Shown here piece by piece: positions 1 through 5,710 of a DNA stretch of 6,377 bases. Where the stretch lies: positions 1 to 6,377 of the forward strand of contig JACKFH010000090.1 in assembly GCA_020632575.1 (NCBI GenBank), written 5' to 3'. How positions within the stretch are numbered: position 1 is the stretch's first letter; each line of letters begins with the position of its first letter. A program made the translations under genes and the position numbers. The DNA is from Candidatus Omnitrophota bacterium. Lineage in GTDB: Bacteria; Hinthialibacterota; Hinthialibacteria; OLB16. Below the pieces are notes generated by a model that was not told where the DNA came from, did not search any database, and saw only the letters and a list, made by a program, of their open reading frames with translations.

Positions 1-29
1 TGAGGGACCGTTTGAAGTGCCGGTTAAAG
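1..29. other. Left flank outside the IS66 element, origin unknown
   Basis: These 29 bases lie outside the left terminal inverted repeat. If the IS had simply inserted into gene 2, the complement here should repeat the 8 bp next to the right end and then continue the gene 2 repeat. Neither is seen: the adjacent 8 bp are GGTTAAAG, against AATTGGTC at the other end. On the plus strand one frame stays open (EGPFEVPVK) and would run into the IS to a stop at 56-58, so this could be the 3' end of a different interrupted gene. It is too short to identify. Confidence 0.4.
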
Positions 30-53
30 GTATCCGTCCGGTAGACCCCACCT
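30..53 (+). repeat. IS66 terminal inverted repeat, left (tnpC side)
   Basis: The repeat reads GTAT followed by CCGTCCGGTAGACCCCACCT. The last 20 bases are an exact reverse complement of 2474-2493, and the outer four differ from the other end only at one position (GTAT versus GTAA). Beyond this the two ends diverge, so the repeat is 24 bp with one mismatch. Confidence 0.93.
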
Positions 54-113
54 ATTGAAACCATAACTCGACGACGAAGATGTTGATGAGGAAGAGAGTC
101 CTTGAAATCGGAC

Positions 114-1655
114 TCAATGGCTGGAATCAGTGTGGGCTGCTTTCCAGTTGTGGGGGAGCAATTCGTGAATGTGATTGATGGGGTGCGACGGGAGACGTCC
201 GAGGACATCTCGGAAGTATTCGAAGGGGTCGATGCCATGCAGTTTGCAGGTGGCGATCAGGCTGTAGATGATCGCCGCCCGCGTTCCGCCGGAGTCGCTC
301 CCGGCAAACATCCAATTCTTGCGGCCGATGACGACGCATCTCATCGCACGCTCGGCAAAGTTGTTGTCGATATCGAGATCACCCTCCTCGACATAGCGCA
401 CGAGGGAGTCCCACTGATTCAGGGTGTAGCGGATCGCCTGGCCCATCGGACTCTTGGGCAGGACGCGACCGGCTTCCTCGCGCAACCAGGCTTCGAACTT
501 CTCCAGTATCGGAAGCGCCTGCGATCTCCGCGCCGCCGCTCGCGTCTCGCTCTCGACCATTCGCCATTCTTTTTCGATCCGGTACAGGTCGCCGATAAAA
601 ACCAGCGCCGTATGCGAACGCAGAGGATCGGAGTCCTTGGCCTCGACAAATTTTCGACGCGCGTGCGCCCAACAACCCACCAAGGTCGCTTTCTTTTTCC
701 CGATCAGTTCGTTGTACCCCGCGTAGGCATCCGCCTGAAGATATCCTCGGTACCCTTTCAGAAAGGCTTTTGGTCCCTCGCGGCTCCGGTTCGGGGTGTA
801 ATCGTAAACGATGTGGGCGTCGTTGCCGTAAACCCACAATCGCCCCTGCTTGGTGGTCTTCCGGTCCTTCTCCAACACCGGTACAACCGTGTCGTCGGAA
901 TGAATCTTCTTCGAGGCTTTCAGCTCCTTCTTCATCTCGGCGACGAGTGGCTCCAGGAGAGCCGCCGATTTCCCCACCCAGTCACAGGTAGTCTTGCGGG
1001 AGATTTCGATCCCGTTGCGTTGGAAAATTCCCTCCAGCCGATTCAGCGGCAAATGATCACAATATTTGCTGGTGAGCACATGGGCCAGCAAGCCCGGTCC
1101 CGGAATCCCTTTCTCGATGGGTTGCGGCGGCAATTCGCTGGTCACCACCCCTTCCTGGCACTGTTTGCAGGCGTATTTGAACCGCACCAGTTCCCTCACG
1201 TGGAAGGAAGCGGGAATGTATTCGAGTTGTTTCGTGACCTCTTCGCCGATCTTCTCCAGATGCCCCGCGCAGTTGGGACAGTCCCTCTTCTCCTCGGACA
1301 GCGGAAACTCGACACGCTCTCGGGGCAGATGCTCCGGAAACGGTTTGCGGCCATGCCCTTTCTTCTTGCCGTTTTCTTCAGCGGTGGCCTCGAGTGCCTC
1401 CTCTTCATCCGTCTCGGCTTTCTCTTCCGAGTCGTCCATAAGATTCCGCAATTGCTCGAAGAGAAGCTTTTGCTCCTCCAACGCCTCGAACCGCTCCGAT
1501 TTCGAGCCGAACTGATAACGCTGGAGTTGCTTGAGCTGGTGGCGCAGATTTTCGTTTGTGGAAAGCAGATCGAGGATCAGTTGGTGCAGCAGAGCGGGGT
1601 CGTCGGGAAGGTGGTCGAGGTCGAGAGTCATCGCCTCGCCATCAGCCGTCTTCAT
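114..1655 (-). CDS. tnpC: IS66 transposase TnpC (DDE recombinase)
   Basis: This is the catalytic transposase of the IS66 element, 513 residues from the ATG at 1655, a normal family length. Order of parts: leucine-rich coiled coil at about 22-45 followed by QFGSKSERF (48-56), the usual IS66 N-terminal signature; an acidic then basic linker; a zinc-binding CPNC...CKQC segment (Cys126, 129, 163, 166); and the DDE core. The core has Asp254 in HSDDTVVPVL, Asp309 in LQADAYAGY, and Glu435 in DNNFAERAMR. It ends with the IS66 C-terminal stretch SLIATCKLHGIDPFEYF (465-481). No frameshift or missing catalytic residue is seen. I chose 1655 because CGGGGGAGA lies 8 nt upstream; in-frame starts at 1682 (ATG) and 1712 (TTG) would add 9 or 19 residues and have weaker ribosome sites. 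It lies 98 bp downstream of tnpB in the same unit. Confidence 0.95.
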   Translation of the reverse strand: MKTADGEAMTLDLDHLPDDPALLHQLILDLLSTNENLRHQLKQLQRYQFGSKSERFEALEEQKLLFEQLRNLMDDSEEKAETDEEEALEATAEENGKKKGHGRKPFPEHLPRERVEFPLSEEKRDCPNCAGHLEKIGEEVTKQLEYIPASFHVRELVRFKYACKQCQEGVVTSELPPQPIEKGIPGPGLLAHVLTSKYCDHLPLNRLEGIFQRNGIEISRKTTCDWVGKSAALLEPLVAEMKKELKASKKIHSDDTVVPVLEKDRKTTKQGRLWVYGNDAHIVYDYTPNRSREGPKAFLKGYRGYLQADAYAGYNELIGKKKATLVGCWAHARRKFVEAKDSDPLRSHTALVFIGDLYRIEKEWRMVESETRAAARRSQALPILEKFEAWLREEAGRVLPKSPMGQAIRYTLNQWDSLVRYVEEGDLDIDNNFAERAMRCVVIGRKNWMFAGSDSGGTRAAIIYSLIATCKLHGIDPFEYFRDVLGRLPSHPINHIHELLPHNWKAAHTDSSH

Positions 1656-1663
1656 CGTGGTCG

Positions 1664-1671
1664 TCTCCCCC
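1664..1671 (-). promoter_or_regulatory. Ribosome binding site of tnpC
   Basis: GGGGGAGA on the minus strand, 8 nt before the ATG at 1655. It decides between this start and the upstream in-frame alternatives at 1682 and 1712, neither of which has a comparable purine-rich site. Confidence 0.55.
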
Positions 1672-1753
1672 GAAACGGTCATGATGAGGGAATCTATCAC
1701 GCCGCGATCCAAGTGTCAATACCTTATATCGTGCCTGTATACATATCAACGTA

Positions 1754-2101
1754 TCATTCGCCTCGCCGATATCGTTTCGCCCGTCTCGCCCCCGCTAGAT
1801 CGAAACCCTCCAACAACAGAGCCAGCTCCGCCGCCTCCACCTCGACACTTTTTTCGTGGCCCTGCGGAAACCGAAAAGTCCCCTCCTCCAGACGTTTGTA
1901 CCACAGGCAGTAGCCGCTGCGATCCCAGTACAAGATCTTCACCCGGTCCCCACGCTTGTTGCGGAACACGAAGAGGTGCCCCGATAGTGGATCCCGTTTG
2001 AGAACCTGGTCGGTCATCGCCGAGAGCCCGTCGAAGGAGCGGCGCATATCGGCCGGAACCGTTGAGATGAAGATACGAACGCTGGGAGGGAGGTTCAGCA
2101 T
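1754..2101 (-). CDS. tnpB: IS66 accessory protein TnpB (IS66 Orf2)
   Basis: This 115-residue protein is a full-length member of the IS66 TnpB/Orf2 family. The family signature is clear: PPSVRIF at 5-11, PADMRRSFDGL at 16-26, then SGHLFVFRNKRGDRVKILYW at 40-59 and GYCLWYKRLEEGTFRFP at 63-79. Family proteins are needed for efficient IS66 transposition together with TnpA and TnpC, but their biochemical role is not settled. The ATG at 2101 overlaps the tnpA stop by one base (TGATG); a GTG one codon upstream would give a four-base GTGA overlap. Either way the two genes are probably translationally coupled. No sign of damage. Confidence 0.95.
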   Translation of the reverse strand: MLNLPPSVRIFISTVPADMRRSFDGLSAMTDQVLKRDPLSGHLFVFRNKRGDRVKILYWDRSGYCLWYKRLEEGTFRFPQGHEKSVEVEAAELALLLEGFDLAGARRAKRYRRGE

Positions 2102-2424
2102 CACTCGCCACGCAGCAAGCCGATCAGGCGGACCAGGGACTCGCGTTCGAAATCGAAGGGCACTCGAATCCGAATGCCAGCCTCCAAGTGAACCTCGTAC
2201 TGGGATGGGCGGCGTGACTGGAGCGGATCTTTGATTTCCACAGGAATAAAGACCGACTGAGATTCGACTTCGTTCTCCTCACGCAGCTGGCGCCGCCAAT
2301 AACAAAAGGTCGAGAACGATATCCCACGCTCCTCACAAAAAAGGCGCTGGGACAAGCCGCTCGATGACCACTCCTTAAACACTCCTCGCCAATGATCCCT
2401 TCCATTCTTCTTGTGATTTGCCAT
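2101..2424 (-). CDS. tnpA: IS66 accessory protein TnpA (IS66 Orf1, HTH)
   Basis: This is a 107-residue first protein of the IS66 operon. Residues about 23-45 (GLSQRLFCEERGISFSTFCYW) form the helix-turn-helix typical of IS66 Orf1/transposase-8-like proteins and are expected to bind DNA. The C-terminal part (YEVHLEAGIRIRVP, then a leucine-rich end) matches the family pattern, where a short beta segment ends near residue 100. The ATG at 2424 is preceded by a perfect AGGAGG 9 nt upstream. The chimeric end of the interrupted host gene stops only 29 nt upstream on the same strand, so host-derived transcripts could feed this operon. Length is normal and no damage is seen. Confidence 0.93.
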   Translation of the reverse strand: MANHKKNGRDHWRGVFKEWSSSGLSQRLFCEERGISFSTFCYWRRQLREENEVESQSVFIPVEIKDPLQSRRPSQYEVHLEAGIRIRVPFDFERESLVRLIGLLRGE

Positions 2425-2433
2425 GGACCTTCA

Positions 2434-2439
2434 CCTCCT
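2434..2439 (-). promoter_or_regulatory. Ribosome binding site of tnpA
   Basis: AGGAGG (within AGGAGGTGA) on the minus strand, 9 nt before the tnpA ATG. This is an unusually complete match to the anti-Shine-Dalgarno sequence. Confidence 0.7.
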
Positions 2440-2453
2440 GGCAAATCTTCACA

Positions 2454-3323
2454 TCAAAAGGCAGAAGTGGGTGAGGTGGGGTCTACCGGACGGTTACAAT
2501 TGGTCCAACCCACGCCCTCCCCTGCGACAGTCATCACTCCATTGGCATTCGCATCCCTCCCGATGGCGGAATGGATCGATTCCATTCCATGACCCATCGT
2601 GAGGATGCATTGAACGATATCGCTCGAAGAAGTTCCTACTTCGAAGGACCGCCTTCCAGGCGTCATGTCGAGACTCGAGAGATCATAGATTCCACCCGCG
2701 AAGGTGACGGCCCCTCGGTCGATGTTCGCGCGTCGAGACAAAGCAGTTTCGCTTGTGATCGAGATCGTGACTGGGGTCTCTCGATCGAACAACGCAAGAT
2801 CTGTGTCGGATGGAACCTGCTGAGGCTCCCAGTTTTCCGCGACACCGAAATCGCCATCGCCGGTATTCCAGCGGATGATGGTTGAAGCCGTCGCATCGTC
2901 GACCGGCATGCACCCCCCATTGCAAGTCAACACGAAGTCGATGCGTGTGTCACCCGGAGAAAAAAGCGTTCCGATAATTTCGTTGTCGACCAAGCAAGCA
3001 TCGAAGAATTCAAACACGACACGGTCAGAGGAATTGCGAAGATCCATGCCCGAGAAGCAGTTCCCTGAGGCCACGGCTGCCCCCTCAAACCTTCTGTCCC
3101 AATTGAAGGTCAATAGGTTCTCCTCTTGGCTAATGAAGACCAAAACCTCACGGGTGGGCCCGGGGGTAGGGACGTCATCCTGTAGATCCCAGCTCCGATA
3201 GGTGCCCTCATGGATTCCTTCGAAGATGGCAAACTCCTGAGCGGGGCAAGATGCTGCCCATCCATACCCGATGAGTAGTGTTAAGAAGTGAATTGAATAC
3301 TTGTGATGAATATTTGTTTTCAA
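2454..3323 (-). CDS. Secreted repeat protein (gene 2), 3' end cut off by the IS66 insertion
   Basis: The frame encodes 289 residues, of which only 1-275 are host sequence; the last 14 (from Cys276) are read from the IS before a stop at 2454. Residues 1-28 form a signal peptide (basic start, hydrophobic HFLTLLIGYGWAA, likely cut near CPA|Q). Residues about 30-140 are a beta-rich domain with Cys89, Cys110, Cys134 and Cys138 that I do not recognise. Residues 150-275 match gene 1 residues 173-298 without gaps, about 73% identical: the IRWNTGDG..GVAENW block, then the start of a T5SS/PEP-CTERM-type repeat ending VMTVAGEGVGWTN. The TTG start is forced, since an in-frame TAG lies 15 nt upstream and AGGAGAG sits 7 nt before it. 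Gene 1 lies 82 bp upstream. The lost C-terminus probably resembled that of gene 1. The function is unknown, and the product is probably non-functional or altered. Confidence 0.8.
   Translation of the reverse strand: MKTNIHHKYSIHFLTLLIGYGWAASCPAQEFAIFEGIHEGTYRSWDLQDDVPTPGPTREVLVFISQEENLLTFNWDRRFEGAAVASGNCFSGMDLRNSSDRVVFEFFDACLVDNEIIGTLFSPGDTRIDFVLTCNGGCMPVDDATASTIIRWNTGDGDFGVAENWEPQQVPSDTDLALFDRETPVTISITSETALSRRANIDRGAVTFAGGIYDLSSLDMTPGRRSFEVGTSSSDIVQCILTMGHGMESIHSAIGRDANANGVMTVAGEGVGWTNCNRPVDPTSPTSAF
2474..2497 (-). repeat. IS66 terminal inverted repeat, right (tnpA side)
   Basis: On the minus strand it reads GTAA followed by the same 20 bases as the left repeat. The GTAA tip is the canonical IS66 terminus and fixes the IS boundary between 2497 and 2498. 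The host codon split here is the first T of codon 276 of the interrupted gene. Confidence 0.93.
2499..2876 (-). repeat. Imperfect 378-bp direct repeat, copy in gene 2
   Basis: This encodes gene 2 residues 150-275. It aligns without gaps in protein to the copy at 4723-5100 on the same strand, with about 34 differences in 126 residues by hand count. The IS66 element begins two bases beyond its distal edge, so how far the homology once extended cannot be told. Confidence 0.85.
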
Positions 3324-3405
3324 CTTAAAACTCTCCTATGAAGATTCTCGGTCTTTATTTTAAAAATCCCAGGATCGGTTCTCTCTTCCGGAATCATTTT
3401 GCCAT
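3324..3405. other. 82-bp spacer between gene 1 and gene 2, no terminator seen
   Basis: Between the gene 1 stop and the gene 2 TTG I see only a short 8-bp palindrome (TTCCGGAA, 3386-3393) and A/T-rich runs. There is no stable hairpin followed by a U-tract. This favours co-transcription of the two genes, though a separate promoter cannot be excluded. Confidence 0.4.
3331..3337 (-). promoter_or_regulatory. Ribosome binding site fixing the TTG start of gene 2
   Basis: AGGAGAG on the minus strand, 7 nt before TTG at 3323. Together with the in-frame TAG just upstream it makes TTG the only credible start, even though it is the rarest of the common bacterial start codons. Confidence 0.7.
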
Positions 3406-5616
3406 CTATTTCACCCAAAACTGCGCGAAGTCGAAGAGCACATCCCCTGGCTCCTCATCTTCCTTGATGGCTCGCAGCCACTCGAAGAGATCCCTGGAGT
3501 CGACAAGTCCATCGCGCGGATTGGGTTGGACATCGAAACCATTTGTTTCGTTGGTGACCGCAATCAGTTTTCCATCTTCCACCATGAGGTCAAACCCAAA
3601 GGCGCGGGATTCACTTCGTACCGTAACATTTTCAACGTTGAACTCCCCGGTGACATCGACTACCGGGAAAGAGTCGCCCAATTGCGGTATGTAGTCTTCA
3701 CCCACACGAATCCGAATGGTGCTGTCTATGAAATCCGCCGTGCCGTTGACAATGAGTTGGTCGTATTGCCCCTCTGCCGTGCCATCCACTTGAGCCAGAA
3801 TCTCGCCGCCGTTCATCGTGAGGTTGCCGTCGAAAATCAAAATCCGGGGACCCCCGCCAGTAGCCCCTTTGGCGACGTCCTGGATGCCAGCGATCCCCGG
3901 AGCGATCGTTCCTTCGTTGCTCGCATCGCCAATCACTTCGACCTCGCCTGTGCCTCGAATGGTGCTGCCCTCATCGATTTCTAAATCTCCATTCACCCTG
4001 ACAAGTGGGTCACCATGGAGCTCTAAGGTTCCGATACCGTCAATCACCTCCTCGCCACTTTCGTCTTCAATAACAGATCCAAGATCAAGGTCATCCAACA
4101 GCCAAGACACCTCGTGATCGCTGCGCTCAATCAGAACCGTCCCTTTGCCAGAAAACCCAACGATGCTGCCGGTGCTAACCACCAACGCGTTCTCTTGAAT
4201 AGTCAAGAAGCTGTTGTCCGAAATAAAAAGAGGCTGTGTCTCCAGTTCGGAAGGCAGATTTTCCGAGGTTGATGTCACGGTGACATGACTTCCATTATCA
4301 ATAAAAGTTCCGATACCACTATCCACGGAAACGATCGCACCATCTTCAATAAGCAATGTGCCGTTTCCATGAACGCCGACAAGGAGATAATCCATGTCCC
4401 ATCGGGATTCTGACTGACGGACATTCACGACCCCACTTGACCCGGTTTCTGAACCGATGACGACATCCGCGCTTCGAACAGCGGCGTTTTCGATAGTCAA
4501 GTCTCCATCACCGGAAAGGCCCACAAAGAGCTTCCCAGTTTCCAAATAACTTAATTGTTCGGACACCCCCTTTCGATTTGACAAACCAGTTGAACGAACT
4601 GTCACCAAACCGCTACTTCCAACTTCGTCGCCGATCCGCGTTTCTTCAATTATGATCACGCCGGCGCCACCATCGATGTTCAGACCACCAGTTCCCTCGA
4701 GGCCGACACTCAACCGACCCAGGTTTAACCAAGACACCTGCTCCCCGGCAACCACCATGAGCCCAGATGCAATTGCATCGCGCCCAATAGCGGAATGAAA
4801 TGTACCCATTGCATGTCCCGATACGAGATTGCATTGCACCATACTGCTGGAAGAAGTTCCCACCTCGAGCGACCGCATTCCGGGTGTCATGCTGGTTCCC
4901 GAAAGCTCGTATGCTCCACCCGCAAAGGTGACCGCACCCCGTTCGATCTTGGCTTGGCGAGAGAGGGCTGTTTCACTTGTGATAGAAACCGTCACAGGCG
5001 GTTCACGGTCGAATATGACGATATCCGTGTCAGTGGGAACCTGAGTCGGCTCCCAGTTCTCGGCGACGCCGAACGAACCATCTCCTGTGTTCCAGCGGAT
5101 GAACTGATCGACCGGCATCGGAGTCGGGGTGGGGGTCAGCGCCAAACAGTTGTCTTCGACATCGTCGAAACCACAACAGGTGGCATTCGTTTTGATGCAG
5201 ACTCCCGAGAATCGGGCACTCCAACCCTCAGCGTTATCGAATCCGTCAGTAAGTTCGAATGTCAGCGTTGTTGGGGTGGCGGAACCCTCGAGTTTATTAA
5301 AAAAGGCTGGTGGATTAGCTGAGAAATTATCTGGTGGGCCTGTCAAGCTACCTCCAACCGCGACATCTAATCCCGGGACCACGGCGCGGAACTGGGAACT
5401 CGTATTATTTCCGGATGTGTCAAATCTCATAATAAAAAATATTTGTTGCTCGAGTTCGAATCTCTCCCCGTCCTTGGTCGCGATGACTTCACCCTGATAT
5501 TGGCCAAAGAATTCTCGCGGAAAATCTCCGGGTGCAACTTGAGCAATGGTTGCGGATGGGAAATAAGTCAGTGAAACAACGATGATGAGAAAAATATAAT
5601 GGGCGGTAAGGTTCAC
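3406..5616 (-). CDS. Secreted T5SS/PEP-CTERM-type repeat protein with dockerin-like tail (gene 1)
   Basis: This is a 736-residue secreted protein of unknown function. Residues 1-25 are a signal peptide (YIFLIIVVSL core, likely cut at TIA|Q). Residues about 28-157 are a beta-rich domain, unlike that of gene 2, ending in a Cys-containing segment and a TPTPTP linker (about 160-167). Residues 173-298 are the block shared with gene 2 (WNTGDGSFGVAENW). Residues about 277-490 hold roughly four degenerate repeats of 50-60 residues (IG..GSSG.V.V ... L.VG..G.G.L.I), the pattern of T5SS/PEP-CTERM-associated repeats. Residues about 539-680 resemble the passenger end of autotransporter-like proteins (NEGTIAPG, then GQYDQLIVNGTADF). 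The last 40 residues hold a dockerin/EF-hand-like loop (DGLVDSRDL) and end DFAQFWVK. There is no beta-barrel, PEP-CTERM anchor or LPXTG. I chose the GTG start because GGGAGA lies 5 nt upstream; a TTG at 5679 would put 21 polar residues before the signal peptide. It may act in adhesion or matrix assembly, but that is inference. Confidence 0.85.
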   Translation of the reverse strand: MNLTAHYIFLIIVVSLTYFPSATIAQVAPGDFPREFFGQYQGEVIATKDGERFELEQQIFFIMRFDTSGNNTSSQFRAVVPGLDVAVGGSLTGPPDNFSANPPAFFNKLEGSATPTTLTFELTDGFDNAEGWSARFSGVCIKTNATCCGFDDVEDNCLALTPTPTPMPVDQFIRWNTGDGSFGVAENWEPTQVPTDTDIVIFDREPPVTVSITSETALSRQAKIERGAVTFAGGAYELSGTSMTPGMRSLEVGTSSSSMVQCNLVSGHAMGTFHSAIGRDAIASGLMVVAGEQVSWLNLGRLSVGLEGTGGLNIDGGAGVIIIEETRIGDEVGSSGLVTVRSTGLSNRKGVSEQLSYLETGKLFVGLSGDGDLTIENAAVRSADVVIGSETGSSGVVNVRQSESRWDMDYLLVGVHGNGTLLIEDGAIVSVDSGIGTFIDNGSHVTVTSTSENLPSELETQPLFISDNSFLTIQENALVVSTGSIVGFSGKGTVLIERSDHEVSWLLDDLDLGSVIEDESGEEVIDGIGTLELHGDPLVRVNGDLEIDEGSTIRGTGEVEVIGDASNEGTIAPGIAGIQDVAKGATGGGPRILIFDGNLTMNGGEILAQVDGTAEGQYDQLIVNGTADFIDSTIRIRVGEDYIPQLGDSFPVVDVTGEFNVENVTVRSESRAFGFDLMVEDGKLIAVTNETNGFDVQPNPRDGLVDSRDLFEWLRAIKEDEEPGDVLFDFAQFWVK
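4723..5100 (-). repeat. Imperfect 378-bp direct repeat, copy in gene 1
   Basis: This encodes gene 1 residues 173-298, the partner of the copy at 2499-2876. The best conserved stretches are WNTGDG, FGVAENWEP, SITSETALSR, RGAVTFAGG, EVGTSSS and HSAIGRDA. It arises from gene or domain duplication, not from a mobile element. Confidence 0.85.
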
Positions 5617-5621
5617 GGTAT

Positions 5622-5627
5622 TCTCCC
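5622..5627 (-). promoter_or_regulatory. Ribosome binding site for the GTG start of gene 1
   Basis: GGGAGA on the minus strand, 5 nt before the GTG at 5616, directly ahead of the hydrophobic signal peptide. It is a better site than any in front of the upstream in-frame TTG (5679) or ATG (5670). Confidence 0.6.
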
Positions 5628-5661
5628 AGGTCAAGGTTTTCGGTCGACGACAATAGCGGGA

Positions 5662-5689
5662 AGGCAACATCCTGCCCAATTAGGCAACA
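5662..5689. promoter_or_regulatory. Phased direct repeat upstream of gene 1, possible operator
   Basis: AGGCAACA occurs at 5662-5669 and again at 5682-5689, exactly 20 bp apart (about two helical turns). Between and overlapping them lies a near-palindrome, GCCCAATTAGGC (5674-5685, one mismatched pair). The array sits 46-73 bp upstream of the gene 1 start, where an operator or activator site could lie. No convincing -35/-10 pair could be placed, so the role is a guess and chance is possible. Confidence 0.25.
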
Positions 5690-5710
5690 ATCCGTGAGTT
5701 TGCCACTCGT

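Larger units (their letters stand above)
30..2497 (-). mobile_element. Complete IS66-family insertion sequence
   Basis: The 2468-bp element is bounded by 24-bp inverted repeats that differ at one base and begin with GTA, as IS66-family ends do (usual start GTAA). It encodes the three standard IS66 proteins in the standard order tnpA, tnpB, tnpC on the minus strand, all apparently intact, with no passenger gene. Length and gene order fit the family norm of about 2.4-2.7 kb. IS66 elements normally make 8-bp target duplications; none is present here, which suggests recombination or an adjacent deletion after insertion. The element interrupts the secreted-protein gene that begins at 3323. By eye it is richer in G+C than the interrupted gene, consistent with an outside origin. 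Confidence 0.95.

Noticed and set aside
22..29. GGTTAAAG as a target-site duplication of the IS66 element
   Set aside because: The 8 bp at the other end (2498-2505) read AATTGGTC, so the two do not match in either orientation.
102..1913. Long plus-strand open frame of 603 codons across the IS66 region
   Set aside because: It lies antisense to tnpC and part of tnpB, whose family motifs and catalytic residues are clear. Its translation shows no domain, and long antisense frames are common opposite G+C-rich genes.
3250..3270. Lipoprotein signal (AASC) in gene 2
   Set aside because: The residue at -3 is Ala, not the usual Leu/Val/Ile, and a normal signal peptidase I site (CPA|Q) lies just downstream.
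3406..3540. PEP-CTERM or LPXTG sorting signal at the end of gene 1
   Set aside because: There is no hydrophobic segment, no PEP motif, no arginine cluster and no LPXTG in the last 50 residues.
3526..3984. Plus-strand frame of 152 codons antisense to gene 1
   Set aside because: It is a shadow of the gene 1 repeat region, with no ribosome site and no recognisable motif.
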